Shown: piece after piece, positions 28,419 to 36,676 of the stretch
Layout: every line of letters begins with the position of its first letter
Position numbering within the stretch: the stretch's first letter is position 1
Source: Polaribacter sp. MED152
GTDB taxonomy: Bacteria; Bacteroidota; Bacteroidia; Flavobacteriales; Flavobacteriaceae
Direction: 5' to 3'
DNA length: 64,000 nucleotides
Assembly: GCF_000152945.2 (NCBI RefSeq)
Contig: NC_020830.1
Location: 2,552,501-2,616,500, forward strand
The notes under the pieces: generated by a model
The model's input: only the letters and a program-made list of their open reading frames with translations
Database searches by the model: none
Told to the model about the DNA's origin: nothing
Program-made: the position numbers and the translations under genes

Positions 28419-29255
28419 ATGGATAATATATATATCGAATATACTTTTACAATAACACCTAAAGAGCCAGCTTCAGAAATTTTAATAGCTGAGTTAGGTT
28501 CTGTGGGTTTTGAAAGTTTTGTAGAAACAGAAAATGGTGTAATTGCCTACATTCAAAAAGACGATCACTCTTCAACTGTTTTAGAAGATATTTATATTCT
28601 AAGTTCTAATGAATTTTCAATTTCATATACTAAAAAAGAGGTTGCACAGACTAATTGGAATGCAGAATGGGAGAAAAACTTCACCTCAATTCAGGTAAAC
28701 GATTTGGTAAGTATTAGAGCGCCTTTTCATGAGAATCCTAATTTGCAATATGATATTGTAATAGAGCCAAAAATGAGTTTTGGAACTGGGCATCATGAAA
28801 CTACGCACATGATGATTCAGCATTTATTGGCATTAGATTTAAAGGATAAAAAGACTTTAGATATGGGATGTGGAACTGGAATTTTAGCAATTTTCGCTGA
28901 AATGAAAGGTGCAAAACCCATAGATGCCATAGATATTGATAATTGGTGTTATGAAAACTCAATAGAAAATGTAAAACGTAATAATTGTTCAGAAATAAGC
29001 GTTTATGAAGGTGATTCTTCTTTGTTACATGATAAAAAGTACGATGTAATTATTGCGAACATCAATAGGAATATTTTGTTAGCAGATATGGAAATCTACA
29101 CAAATTGTTTAAACGATAAAGGTGTTTTATTATTAAGTGGTTTTTATAAAGAAGATATTTCTATCATAGATGATGAGGTTTCTAAGTATAACTTAAAGTT
29201 AGAAAAAACGATAGAAAGAAATAATTGGGTTGCTTTAAAATACAATAAATTGTAA
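28419..29255 (+). CDS. prmA: Ribosomal protein L11 methyltransferase
   Basis: 278 residues. N-terminal substrate domain with NWNAEWEKNFTSIQV, linker MSFGTGHHETT typical of PrmA, then a SAM-dependent methyltransferase domain with TLDMGCGTGILAIFAE and the catalytic-loop motif IIANINRNIL. PrmA trimethylates ribosomal protein L11. Only 10 bp upstream of clpS, with which it forms a conserved pair. Confidence 0.95.
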   Translation: MDNIYIEYTFTITPKEPASEILIAELGSVGFESFVETENGVIAYIQKDDHSSTVLEDIYILSSNEFSISYTKKEVAQTNWNAEWEKNFTSIQVNDLVSIRAPFHENPNLQYDIVIEPKMSFGTGHHETTHMMIQHLLALDLKDKKTLDMGCGTGILAIFAEMKGAKPIDAIDIDNWCYENSIENVKRNNCSEISVYEGDSSLLHDKKYDVIIANINRNILLADMEIYTNCLNDKGVLLLSGFYKEDISIIDDEVSKYNLKLEKTIERNNWVALKYNKL

Positions 29256-29265
29256 TTTTGAAAAT

Positions 29266-29541
29266 ATGAGTACTAAAGAAAAAATTCAAGAGGAAGTAGA
29301 CGTCTTAGAAAAAGAGGTTTTTCAGCACGAAATTGTTTTGCATAATGATGATGTAAATACGTTCGATTTTGTAATTGAATCTTTAATCAATGTTTGCGAT
29401 CATACTTTAGAACAAGCTGAGCAGTGTACTATTTTAGTACACTATAAAGGTAAATGCACTGTTAAGTCTGGTGAATTTAAAGATTTAGAGCCAAGGTGTT
29501 CTAAATTATTGCAATTAGGTTTATCTGCAGAACTCGTTTAA
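29266..29541 (+). CDS. clpS: Clp protease adaptor ClpS
   Basis: 91 residues. The ClpS core is VLHNDDVNTFDFVIESLI, with the N-degron pocket segment DDVNTFDFV, then VHYKGKCTVKSG and SKLLQLGLSAELV. ClpS delivers proteins with N-terminal destabilising residues to ClpAP. A charged N-terminal extension (EKIQEEVDVLEKE) is of the type that inserts into the ClpA pore. Cotranscribed with prmA and the small downstream gene. Confidence 0.93.
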   Translation: MSTKEKIQEEVDVLEKEVFQHEIVLHNDDVNTFDFVIESLINVCDHTLEQAEQCTILVHYKGKCTVKSGEFKDLEPRCSKLLQLGLSAELV

Positions 29542-29543
29542 TT

Positions 29544-29816
29544 ATGGAAAACGTATTAAAGTATTACGAGTTTTCGGATTTTAAGAAAGACAGTTCTGAA
29601 GCATTTTTTAATAACGATATTGCATATACTGAGCTAAATGATACTCATTTTTTGATTTTTGAAAAAGAGGAAAATCAATTTAATTTGTATGTGTCTAAAT
29701 ACAATTCAAGAAGTGAAATTGGTAAAAAGAAACCGCTTATTTTAGAATTGTTGGTTTCTAATTACGATAAAAGTAAGCCTGAGCATAGGTTAGCTATAAA
29801 ACAATATCTTAATTAA
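29544..29816 (+). CDS. Conserved-looking 90-residue protein, unknown function
   Basis: 90 residues, acidic, alternating strands and helices (THFLIFEKEENQFNLYVSKYN; PLILELLVSNYDKSKPEHR). It starts 2 bp after clpS, so it is translated from the same transcript. No family recognised. A hairpin terminator follows at 29829. Confidence 0.7.
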   Translation: MENVLKYYEFSDFKKDSSEAFFNNDIAYTELNDTHFLIFEKEENQFNLYVSKYNSRSEIGKKKPLILELLVSNYDKSKPEHRLAIKQYLN

Positions 29817-29828
29817 AGATAAATTAAA

Positions 29829-29857
29829 AAGCCCATAAAATTTTCTTTTATGGGCTT
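29829..29857. terminator. Bidirectional terminator between the clpS operon and the PAS-like gene
   Basis: Stem AAGCCCATAAAA (29829-29840) with TTTTATGGGCTT (29846-29857), loop TTTTC. The T-tract is better on the minus strand (TTTTTAATTT), so it mainly ends the PAS-like gene transcript. Confidence 0.8.
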
Positions 29858-29866
29858 AGTATTTAA

Positions 29867-30433
29867 TTATTCTTTCTCTTTCAAAAACTCTTTAACCATA
29901 CCATAAATAATGGTGTCTTTGTCGTTGTTTATTTCTCTCCATTTTAAAACTTTAACGTAAGCTTTTTTGCCATTTTTATCAAAAATCTCATCAATAGAGT
30001 TTAAATCGTTACCAGTTATTGCAACCACCAAATCTTTCTCATAATATGCTTGCGCATATTTATCTCCAAAAAGATCGAAGTTGTCTTTACCTATATGCGA
30101 ATAAATATCATATGAAAATAAGTGTCCCAAATGTTTTACGTAAGCAGGATTTACATATTGTATGATAAAACGATTACCACGTTTTACCTTTTGCCAAACT
30201 GGTAAAGGAAAACCTTGATAAGTTCTATTGAAAATAATCATGTTCTTTTTAAGCGAAATGCTTTTTTCCTTCAGTTTTACAACTTCAATTTTTACATTTT
30301 GGTTTTCAGTTCTTAAAAAGTACGTTGATGTTGTTAAAAACAACAAAGAGATATAGGTAATAATTTTATGTTTCTTTTCTAAATTGGAAACAGTAAATAA
30401 TAGAGACTGAGCCTTAAGTCCTAATTTTTTCAT
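29867..30433 (-). CDS. Membrane-anchored PAS-like protein, paralogue A
   Basis: 188 residues. A basic N-terminus and one membrane helix (about 24-41, IITYISLLFLTTSTYFLR) are followed by a short helix and a PAS-like domain (about 60-185: PLPVWQKVKRGNRFIIQYVN, PAYVKHLGH, IGKDNFDLFG, VLKWREI, GMVKEF). No kinase, cyclase or receiver domain follows, so it is a stand-alone sensor-like or adaptor protein. It aligns without gaps to the next gene (30691-31257) at about 58% identity (hand count, 109/188). PAS domains bind small ligands or partner proteins; the ligand is unknown. Upstream it carries GGGG-type boxes also seen near the LuxR-type regulator. Confidence 0.72.
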   Translation of the reverse strand: MKKLGLKAQSLLFTVSNLEKKHKIITYISLLFLTTSTYFLRTENQNVKIEVVKLKEKSISLKKNMIIFNRTYQGFPLPVWQKVKRGNRFIIQYVNPAYVKHLGHLFSYDIYSHIGKDNFDLFGDKYAQAYYEKDLVVAITGNDLNSIDEIFDKNGKKAYVKVLKWREINNDKDTIIYGMVKEFLKEKE

Positions 30434-30539
30434 AAATAACGGGTATCAGATTATTTAAAAAATTTTCGGGGGTTGGTAAATGAATGTTAAAAGATCTTTT
30501 TTACAATGTTCGATGGTATAAATAAGAACTGTAACTTAA

Positions 30540-30605
30540 ATAGGGAATTACATAACCATTATTAGGGCAAATGGAGTAGTGGAGCATAATTGTAGGGGTT
30601 AAAAG
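30540..30605 (-). promoter_or_regulatory. CCCTA-type boxes upstream of PAS-like gene A
   Basis: On the minus strand TTCCCTATTT lies at about 30538-30547 and TAACCCCTACAA at about 30590-30601. They share the TTCCCTAT arm and the CCCTAYA core of the palindromes at 8780-8845. Within this 257-bp spacer nothing else is recognised. Confidence 0.35.
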
Positions 30606-30690
30606 TGAAAATCAAATATAGTCAAAAAAAGCATATAAGAACAATACCCTTGTTCTTTTCATGCTAAATTGTTAGTAAAGTAAAGGTGAC

Positions 30691-31257
30691 TTATTTTTTT
30701 ATTTTGGTAATTCTTTGCACCATTCCATAAACTAAAGTATCCTTATTATCTCTAATACTTCTCCATTTTAAAACGTGTCCATTAATTGGCGCTCCAGATT
30801 TATCTAGAAATTCTTCAGTAGTAGTTAAAGTTGTTCCTGTTATAGAAACAGCAATGTCATTTTCATAAAATATTTGTGCAGATTTTTTTGGCCAAAGCTC
30901 AAAATTATTTTTTCCAATAACCAGGTATTGATCATTATTAAAAAAATGACCAAATTCCTTAACAAAAGCAGGGTTAGTATACTGCATGATAAACTCGTTA
31001 CCTCTTTTTACTTTTTGCCAAACAGGTAAAGGAAATTCTTCATAACTTCTGTTGAAGATTACCATATTCTGTTTCAAGTTTAAATTACGCTCTTTTACAA
31101 TTGCGTAATCTACCTTTACTCTTTGATTTTCTGTTCTTAAGAAATAGGTAGATATGGTTAAAAAAAGCAACGAAGCATAAGTAATTACTTTATGTTTACG
31201 TTCTATATTAGAAACTGCAAAGAGTAATTTACGAGAATTAAAACTTAATTTCTTCAT
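30691..31257 (-). CDS. Membrane-anchored PAS-like protein, paralogue B
   Basis: 188 residues, same architecture as the gene at 29867-30433: membrane helix about 24-41 (VITYASLLFLTISTYFLR) and a PAS-like domain (PLPVWQKVKRGNEFIMQY, NPAFVKEFGHFF, IGKNNFELW, VLKWRSI, YGMVQR). Conservation is highest in the membrane helix and the stretch FPLPVWQKVKRGN, and lowest in residues 100-150, suggesting shared partners but different ligands. The two genes are tandem, each with its own upstream spacer, indicating a local duplication kept with separate promoters. No output domain is present. Confidence 0.72.
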   Translation of the reverse strand: MKKLSFNSRKLLFAVSNIERKHKVITYASLLFLTISTYFLRTENQRVKVDYAIVKERNLNLKQNMVIFNRSYEEFPLPVWQKVKRGNEFIMQYTNPAFVKEFGHFFNNDQYLVIGKNNFELWPKKSAQIFYENDIAVSITGTTLTTTEEFLDKSGAPINGHVLKWRSIRDNKDTLVYGMVQRITKIKK

Positions 31258-31346
31258 TTACCTCCCTGTTTAAATAAGTGCAAAGATTCTGAATTTACAG
31301 TGTAGATGTTGTTAAACCATAAATTATAAATCCAATAAAATAAACG

Positions 31347-31450
31347 TATAGGGGTTATATATGAGGTATTATCACCTGTAAGCAAAGGCGATTGAATATA
31401 GAAAGCATTAGTTTTTATATTATCCATAGTTGAGGGAATTGTAGGGATTA
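31347..31450 (-). promoter_or_regulatory. CCCTA-type boxes upstream of PAS-like gene B
   Basis: On the minus strand TATAACCCCTATA occupies 31347-31359, and AATCCCTAC followed by TTCCCTC (start-to-start 10 bp, about 31432-31449) lies further upstream. The first is nearly the same as the box in front of paralogue A. The rest of 31258-31580 is AT-rich with no gene seen. Confidence 0.35.
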
Positions 31451-31581
31451 TTTAAAATACTAATTATTTGTTTCAACAAATAATAAGGCAAATATAAAAA
31501 TATAAGATATATAGCCAATATTAATACTCTAATATACAAAGTAAAATTATATATATAGACTAATTATAAATTAAAATAAAA

Positions 31582-31613
31582 AAAAACTCATTTTAATTAA
31601 AAAATGAGTTTTT
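31582..31613 (-). terminator. Terminator of tRNA-Arg(ACG)
   Basis: Stem AAAAACTCATTTT (31582-31594) with AAAATGAGTTTTT (31601-31613), loop AATTAA. It begins 4 nt past the tRNA 3' end on the minus strand and runs into a T/A tract. Confidence 0.8.
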
Positions 31614-31616
31614 TTG

Positions 31617-31690
31617 TGACCATGCTAGGATTCAAACCTAGAACCTCTTGAGCCGTAATCAAGTGCGCTATTCAGTTGCGCCACATGGCC
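31617..31690 (-). tRNA. tRNA-Arg, anticodon ACG
   Basis: A full 74-nt cloverleaf on the minus strand: acceptor GGCCATG/CATGGTC, D-stem GCGC/GCGC, anticodon stem CTTGA/TCAAG with loop TTACGGC (anticodon ACG), five-base variable region AGGTT, T-stem CTAGG/CCTAG with loop TTTGAAT, discriminator A. CCA is not encoded. The wobble A is expected to be deaminated to inosine by TadA to read CGU, CGC and CGA. Confidence 0.95.
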
Positions 31691-31747
31691 TTTTTGCGGG
31701 TGCAAATATAATATCATTTTTTTAATATAGAAAGCCTTATGAGGTTT

Positions 31748-31978
31748 TTATGAATTTATTTCATTCTTAAAATTTTCTACAACTGCATTTGCTTTATCTA
31801 AATCTGTATTGGCAGCATACAGCTCTATAGAATTACCCAAGGCTCCAAAGCCAGCTAAATTTCCTGAGTTTACCCTGTCTTTTATAATGGTTTTAATGTT
31901 TGCTTCTTCTAACAAAGAATTTAGTCTATTAACTAAAATAGAGCTTCCTGTAAATACTTTAATATATTCTATTTCCAT
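31748..31978 (-). CDS. DUF2007 family protein (putative signal transducing protein)
   Basis: 76 residues: YIKVFTGSSILVNRLNSLLEE, then IKTIIKDRVNSGN and IELYAANTDLDKANAVVENF, the ferredoxin-like beta-alpha-beta pattern of DUF2007. Members are small cytoplasmic proteins often annotated as putative signal transducing proteins, with no biochemical role established. It lies 10 bp downstream of the 50-residue gene. Confidence 0.8.
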   Translation of the reverse strand: MEIEYIKVFTGSSILVNRLNSLLEEANIKTIIKDRVNSGNLAGFGALGNSIELYAANTDLDKANAVVENFKNEINS

Positions 31979-31988
31979 AATGTTTGTT

Positions 31989-32141
31989 TTAATCTAAAGA
32001 TTTCATAGTAACAAATGCTCGCCAACCAATAATGGCAAGTTGTATTTTTGATGCTTTAGAGATGTCTAATTCTTTTTTGGTGTAAGAAGGTAAAATTACC
32101 TTATTTACTTTAGCTAATGTTTTAAATAATTTTTTCTTCAT
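31989..32141 (-). CDS. Short conserved flavobacterial protein (50 residues)
   Basis: I take ATG 32141 as start (MKKKLFKTLAKVNKVILPSY); a further upstream ATG (32171) would add ten residues without the usual pattern. The protein is basic and helical and ends IIGWRAFVTMKSLD. Very similar short proteins are common in Flavobacteriia and are sometimes labelled 'SsrA-binding protein'; they are far shorter than SmpB, so that label is not supported. Function unknown. A 9-bp inverted repeat lies 35 bp upstream. Confidence 0.75.
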   Translation of the reverse strand: MKKKLFKTLAKVNKVILPSYTKKELDISKASKIQLAIIGWRAFVTMKSLD

Positions 32142-32627
32142 TACTGTTTGGTTGGTCGTAAAAGGTAGCAAAAATGTACAACTTTATTTTGGTTATAGCA
32201 AGTTGTACTTAATTTCTTAGAATAGAATTATATAAATGATTTCTGCAACAAGTGTAATAAATTTAACCAGTAGTAAGATCATAATTTCTGTGAATTTTAA
32301 GTTGAATTTTAATTTTCTGATTTCAATATAAAATCTTAAAATGCTATCAACCTAAAGTTTATAATACTATTAATTAAATTTGTTTTACAATAATAATTAA
32401 ATAAATAGTTTTAGTTATAATATTTTAAACATTTGCTAGGTGTTAGTTTATTTTTATAATTAATTTATATGAAAAATGCTTAAATGTGTTATCAAGTAAA
32501 GGGCTGTTTTAAGTGGATTTATAATTGTAAAGGAAATTTCATCTTTAATTGGTTGTATTTTGCACTTTTCATCTTTATCGAATTTAACTAATTGTATAAT
32601 CTTGTATCTTTGGCAAAAAGATTTTAG
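32142..32627. other. Intergenic spacer, 486 bp, very AT-rich
   Basis: No plausible gene on either strand. It holds a 9-bp inverted repeat, GTACAACTT (32176-32184) and AAGTTGTAC (32200-32208), in front of the 50-residue protein gene, and an exact -7 box near its right end. Otherwise nothing recognised. Confidence 0.6.
32605..32612 (+). promoter_or_regulatory. Putative -7 box of the cation antiporter gene
   Basis: TATCTTTG matches TAnnTTTG exactly, 15 bp before ATG 32628. A -33 TTG is not evident at the right spacing. Confidence 0.45.
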
Positions 32628-33560
32628 ATGAATTTTTTACTAATTATTGTTGGTTTAGTATTGTTAATTTTAGGTGGAGACTGGTTGTTAAAATCGGCAG
32701 TAGCATTATCGCTTAAATTAAAAATTTCTAAAGTTGTAATAGGGATGACAGTAGTTTCTTTTGCTACTTCTGCTCCTGAACTTATTGTTAGTATAAACGC
32801 AGCTTTAACTGGCTCATCAGATTTGGCTTTAGGTAATGTAATTGGCTCTAATGTTGCTAATTTAGGTTTGGTGCTAGGTATTACTTTGTTATTAGGTTCT
32901 ATGGGGGTTAGTAAAGACTTTTACAAGTTGAATTGGCCTGTAATGATGATAGCTTCATTGTTATTATATTTCTTTCTTTTGAGTGATTCTGTAATTGTTT
33001 GGTGGGAAGGTTTGTTTCTGTTTGTATTCTTAATCTGTTTTATTGTCTATTTACTGCGTTCCCAAAAAGAGTTTGATCTTGATGATATTATAGAAGAAGA
33101 AATTCTATTACCTAATCATAAAACATTCTTTTACTTTTTAATAGGTGGTTTAGGCCTTTGGGGAGGATCAGAATTATTGATTAAAGGAGCAACTTCGTTA
33201 GCATTAGAATTTGGAGTAACTGAGAGAGTAATAGGAGTTACCTTAGTTTCTATAGGAACAAGTGTGCCTGAGTTAGCAGCTTCTGTAATTGCAGTTCTTA
33301 AAAAAGAAAAAGCCATTTCACTAGGAAATTTAATTGGCTCTAACATATTTAATATACTTGCTGTAATTGGTATTACTTCAATAATAACTCCTGTGTCATT
33401 ATCAGATCAAAGATTGTTGTCAAGTGATATTTTATGGATGTTAGCTATTTCATTTAGTATTTTGCCAATGGTTCTACTGCCAAAGAAATTCAAACTCAAT
33501 TGGGTAAATGGTGTACTTTTGTTGGGTGCTTATTGTGCTTTTATTTACGTAATTATATAG
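32628..33560 (+). CDS. Calcium/sodium antiporter (CaCA family, YrbG-like)
   Basis: 310 residues with about ten membrane helices in two homologous halves. Each half has the alpha-repeat motif: GMTVVSFATSAPELIVS with LGNVIGSNVANLGLVLG, and GVTLVSIGTSVPELAAS with LGNLIGSNIFNILAVIG. The conserved Glu of each (S)xPEL block coordinates the cation. YrbG-type members exchange Na+ or H+ for Ca2+; exact ion preference is not predictable. The stop overlaps the convergent MFS gene by 8 bp. Confidence 0.92.
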   Translation: MNFLLIIVGLVLLILGGDWLLKSAVALSLKLKISKVVIGMTVVSFATSAPELIVSINAALTGSSDLALGNVIGSNVANLGLVLGITLLLGSMGVSKDFYKLNWPVMMIASLLLYFFLLSDSVIVWWEGLFLFVFLICFIVYLLRSQKEFDLDDIIEEEILLPNHKTFFYFLIGGLGLWGGSELLIKGATSLALEFGVTERVIGVTLVSIGTSVPELAASVIAVLKKEKAISLGNLIGSNIFNILAVIGITSIITPVSLSDQRLLSSDILWMLAISFSILPMVLLPKKFKLNWVNGVLLLGAYCAFIYVII

Positions 33561-34767
33561 TTGGTTGTTCTTTCTTTAAAACAAAGTGTTTTAATGCCAT
33601 TAGAATAGCAACACCTAAAAAAGCAAATACTGTCATAAATAACCAAGTTAATTCATAGCCTATAAAACTAATCATTTGCATTCCTGAGTTATGGCTAAAA
33701 ATACTAGCTAGCGAAAATGATATTGCATACATAGCCATATATTCTCCTTGATTGCCTTTTTTACCTCTTTCCATTGCAAAAGCATTTGAGAAAGGAAAAG
33801 CAATCATTTCTCCAATGGTCATCAACAAAATGCCTACAAATAAAACTCCTATCCAAGATGTAGTTAAAAGGATAACAAAACTTAATGAGACTAAAAATAG
33901 ACCTAAAGCAACAAGCTTTATCTTATCTTTTTTCAAATTTTCTAACCAATGAATAAGTGGCATTTCAAAAACGAAAATGAAAAAACCATTAAAACCCATG
34001 AGTAAGCCAATTTCGAATTCGCTTAAATTTCTAATGTCTTTGTAATATAATGGCATTGTAGAAAAGTATTGCATAAAAGTAAATCCGAAGATGAACATTC
34101 CTATAAAAAAGATCCAAAATGCTTTGTCTTTATAAACTGATACTGGTTTTTCTACAATAACATTATCTAGTTCTTTTACTTTTTTAGGATGTAAAACAAA
34201 TACTAATACCAAGGATGCTAAAATGCAAGTAATGCCATCAACCCAAAAAAGTGCATAATAACCAATACCTGTAATAATTATTCCACCAATTGCAGGTCCA
34301 GCAGAAAAACCAAGATTGATTGCCAAACGAATCAAAGTTACAGATCTGGTTTTGTTTTCTGGTTTACTGTAGGCATTTAGAGCAACAAACATTGCAGGTC
34401 TAAAAGCATCTGCTGCTAGCATTGTTAATAATATTCCAAGACAAAAAGACTCAAAAGTAGACAGGGTTTGTAATAAAATAAAGAATATTCCTGAGATTAG
34501 TAAACTGCTAAACATTACTTTATAATAGCCTATTTTGTCTGTCAGTTTTCCTCCAAGCCATGTGCCTAAAACAGAACCTAATCCCCAAAAAGATAATATC
34601 CAACCTACATTTGCTAAGCTAAACCCTAAATTTTTATTAAGGTATAAAGATAAAAACGGAATTACCATTGTTCCTGCTCTATTCACCAAAGTAATTAATG
34701 AAAGCCACCAAACCTCTTTAGAAAGGCCTTTAAAGGTGTTTACATAATTGGTTAGAATATTTTTCAT
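33553..34767 (-). CDS. MFS transporter
   Basis: 404 residues, twelve predicted membrane helices. The MFS signature after helix 2 reads LGGKLTDKIGYYKV, and a second-half counterpart lies around EMPLIHWLENLKKDK. This is the YdhP/MdtG-like class of drug or metabolite exporters; substrate unknown. It is the only gene on its transcript. A terminator-like hairpin lies 26 bp upstream of its start codon, inside the divergent spacer. Confidence 0.88.
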   Translation of the reverse strand: MKNILTNYVNTFKGLSKEVWWLSLITLVNRAGTMVIPFLSLYLNKNLGFSLANVGWILSFWGLGSVLGTWLGGKLTDKIGYYKVMFSSLLISGIFFILLQTLSTFESFCLGILLTMLAADAFRPAMFVALNAYSKPENKTRSVTLIRLAINLGFSAGPAIGGIIITGIGYYALFWVDGITCILASLVLVFVLHPKKVKELDNVIVEKPVSVYKDKAFWIFFIGMFIFGFTFMQYFSTMPLYYKDIRNLSEFEIGLLMGFNGFFIFVFEMPLIHWLENLKKDKIKLVALGLFLVSLSFVILLTTSWIGVLFVGILLMTIGEMIAFPFSNAFAMERGKKGNQGEYMAMYAISFSLASIFSHNSGMQMISFIGYELTWLFMTVFAFLGVAILMALKHFVLKKEQPTI

Positions 34768-34792
34768 CTGGATTATTAGTGTGATAAAATCA

Positions 34793-34820
34793 AAAAGCCC
34801 AATTTCTAGATTGGGCTTTT
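34793..34820 (-). terminator. Terminator-like hairpin in a divergent intergenic region
   Basis: Stem AAAAGCCCAAT (34793-34803) with ATTGGGCTTTT (34810-34820), loop TTCTAG. On the minus strand a T-tract (TTTTTGATTTT) follows, and the MFS start codon is 26 bp further. It could be an attenuator of the MFS gene or a relic terminator. Confidence 0.6.
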
Positions 34821-34977
34821 AATTAATATATTTATTGAATAGAATTAAAAGTGCAACCTCAAATTTGTATAATTGGTAAGTTAGATTTATAAATTCTATT
34901 TTTCATTTGCATTAATTACAGGGTAAACGTACGTAAAATTATTGAATATCGTATTTTTGAAAGATAAACATGCTCTA

Positions 34978-35598
34978 ATGAAAAGACTATTTCTACCTAG
35001 TTTAATTGTTTTAATATTGATAATATCTTGCAATTCTAAAGATAAAAGACCTTTGTTAGGTGATACTCCATATCAACAAAAATTGAATGCAAGTTTTAAA
35101 GATGCTACATCATCACCTTTAAAAAAGATAGATATTAAGGTTTTTAAGGGCTTAGATTTTTTTCCTGTAGATTCAAACTTTATTGTCACAGCAAAACTTA
35201 CTAAAATCGAAAATGCGCCTATTTTTAAAATGGCAACTACTACAGATAGAACTCCTTTATATAAAGAATATGGAGTTTTAGATTTTACGATTAATAATAA
35301 GGCATTACAACTTACAGTATATCAAAGTCAAGAGGATTTAGAAGATGAGCAGTATAAAGATTATCTGTTTATCCCTTTTACAGATGAAACTTCTGGCAAT
35401 GAATCTTATGGAGGAGGTCGTTATATGGATGTTATGTTAACTGATATTAAAAATGATCAAACAATTCAACTCAATTTTAACAACACCTATAACCCTTATT
35501 GCGCTTATAATGAAAAGTTTTCTTGCCCAATTACACCAAGAAAAAATCATTTAGATATAGAAATAAAAGCGGGTATTAAAGATTTTAAAAAGCATTAA
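34978..35598 (+). CDS. DUF1684 family lipoprotein
   Basis: 206 residues from ATG 34978, which begins the lipoprotein signal (MKRLFLPSLIVLILIISC, C18); an upstream ATG at 34942 adds a charged stretch that would disturb it. Family markers are the C-terminal block NNTYNPYCAYNEKFSCPITP and the end AGIKDF, plus YGGGRYMDV. DUF1684 proteins are widespread in bacteria and halophilic archaea; function unknown. The conserved Cys pair (YCAY, FSCP) may form a disulfide. Stop overlaps the convergent crotonase gene by 4 bp. Confidence 0.87.
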   Translation: MKRLFLPSLIVLILIISCNSKDKRPLLGDTPYQQKLNASFKDATSSPLKKIDIKVFKGLDFFPVDSNFIVTAKLTKIENAPIFKMATTTDRTPLYKEYGVLDFTINNKALQLTVYQSQEDLEDEQYKDYLFIPFTDETSGNESYGGGRYMDVMLTDIKNDQTIQLNFNNTYNPYCAYNEKFSCPITPRKNHLDIEIKAGIKDFKKH

Positions 35599-36296
35599 GC
35601 GTCTAAAGAAATACTGTTTTTAGCGTCTTCAAGAATTGCGTTTTCTAAGTTATTTAAATGATGCTGTCTTACTTTTAGTTTTGTTTCAGCATGTGCTTTC
35701 TTGTTTAGTTTAGTAAACATTTCAGCAACCTTTTTTGCAGTAGGTATTAAGTGAGTTTCAGGCACAATCATGTCTAAAAAACCTGCTTTTACAGCGTCTT
35801 TAGGATTAAAGATTTCAGCATTATTAACACTTCTGTTTAAATATACTTCAGATAGTCTTGCATTAGCAATGGCAATACCAGCATTATGCATGGTCATTCC
35901 AATTAGCACTTCATTTAGTCCAATTTTAAAATCGCCTTCTACACCAATTCTATAATCTACAGATAATAATAAAAATGCACCTTTAGCAATAGCATGACCA
36001 TTACAAGCTAAAATTATTGGTTTAGAAAAAGACAACATTCTTAAAGAAAGTTTAGAACCTTTGGTTACTAATTCTATGGCAGATTCAGGTGATTTTGTCA
36101 TCACTTTTAAATCGAAACCTCCAGAAAAAATACCATCTGTACCTGTTAGAATAACTACCTTATCTTCTTTGTCAGCTTTATCTAAGCCTGCATTTAAACC
36201 TGCAATAACTTCGTGAGAAATCGCATTCGCTTTTCCGTTATTAATAGTAATTATTGCGTAGTTTTCTTCTGATTGATAAGTTACAAATTCGTTCAT
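35595..36296 (-). CDS. Enoyl-CoA hydratase/isomerase (crotonase) family protein
   Basis: 233 residues. Crotonase features: IFSGGFDLKVM (oxyanion-hole glycines), the second oxyanion block ACNGHAIAKGAFLLLSVDYRIG, and an acidic residue in GLNEVLIGM. The length is slightly below the usual 255-260. The family covers hydratases, isomerases and dehalogenases acting on CoA thioesters; in bacteria with this short form the annotation is usually 'crotonase/enoyl-CoA hydratase family'. It lies 8 bp downstream of crcB, in the same minus-strand run as DoxX and DUF1599. Confidence 0.88.
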   Translation of the reverse strand: MNEFVTYQSEENYAIITINNGKANAISHEVIAGLNAGLDKADKEDKVVILTGTDGIFSGGFDLKVMTKSPESAIELVTKGSKLSLRMLSFSKPIILACNGHAIAKGAFLLLSVDYRIGVEGDFKIGLNEVLIGMTMHNAGIAIANARLSEVYLNRSVNNAEIFNPKDAVKAGFLDMIVPETHLIPTAKKVAEMFTKLNKKAHAETKLKVRQHHLNNLENAILEDAKNSISLDA

Positions 36297-36304
36297 TTTC
36301 TGAG

Positions 36305-36676
36305 TTATATTAATTTAATAAGGTACATTCCTGCAAAAACAGCTAAGAAACCTGTGATAAAACTGACAATTGTATAGAATGCAAATGAGGTAAAATCTCC
36401 TGATTTTAAGAATACATGATTCTCGTACGCAAAAGTAGAAAAGGTAGTAAAGCCACCACAAAAACCTGTTGCCAATAATAATGTATGATTTTCTGAAATG
36501 GCATCGTTTTTTGCTGCATATCCTAAAATCAAACCTATTAAAAGGCTACCTAAAATATTTGCAGCAAAAGTGCCATAAGGCACTCCTGTTTCAGTGTTGT
36601 TTAGCCATTTGCCAATGATGTATCGCAAAACGCTTCCAAACCCTCCACCAATAAAAACAAGAAATAAGCTTTTCAT
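36305..36676 (-). CDS. crcB: Fluoride channel CrcB/Fluc
   Basis: 123 residues, four membrane helices. Family signature GGGFGSVLRYIIGKW, then YGTFAANILGSLLIG and TGFCGGFTTFSTFAYE, which contains the central-pore residues. Fluc dimers export fluoride passively. The start codon overlaps the stop of the DoxX gene by one base (TAATG), so it is translationally coupled and no fluoride riboswitch can sit directly in front of it. Confidence 0.95.
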   Translation of the reverse strand: MKSLFLVFIGGGFGSVLRYIIGKWLNNTETGVPYGTFAANILGSLLIGLILGYAAKNDAISENHTLLLATGFCGGFTTFSTFAYENHVFLKSGDFTSFAFYTIVSFITGFLAVFAGMYLIKLI

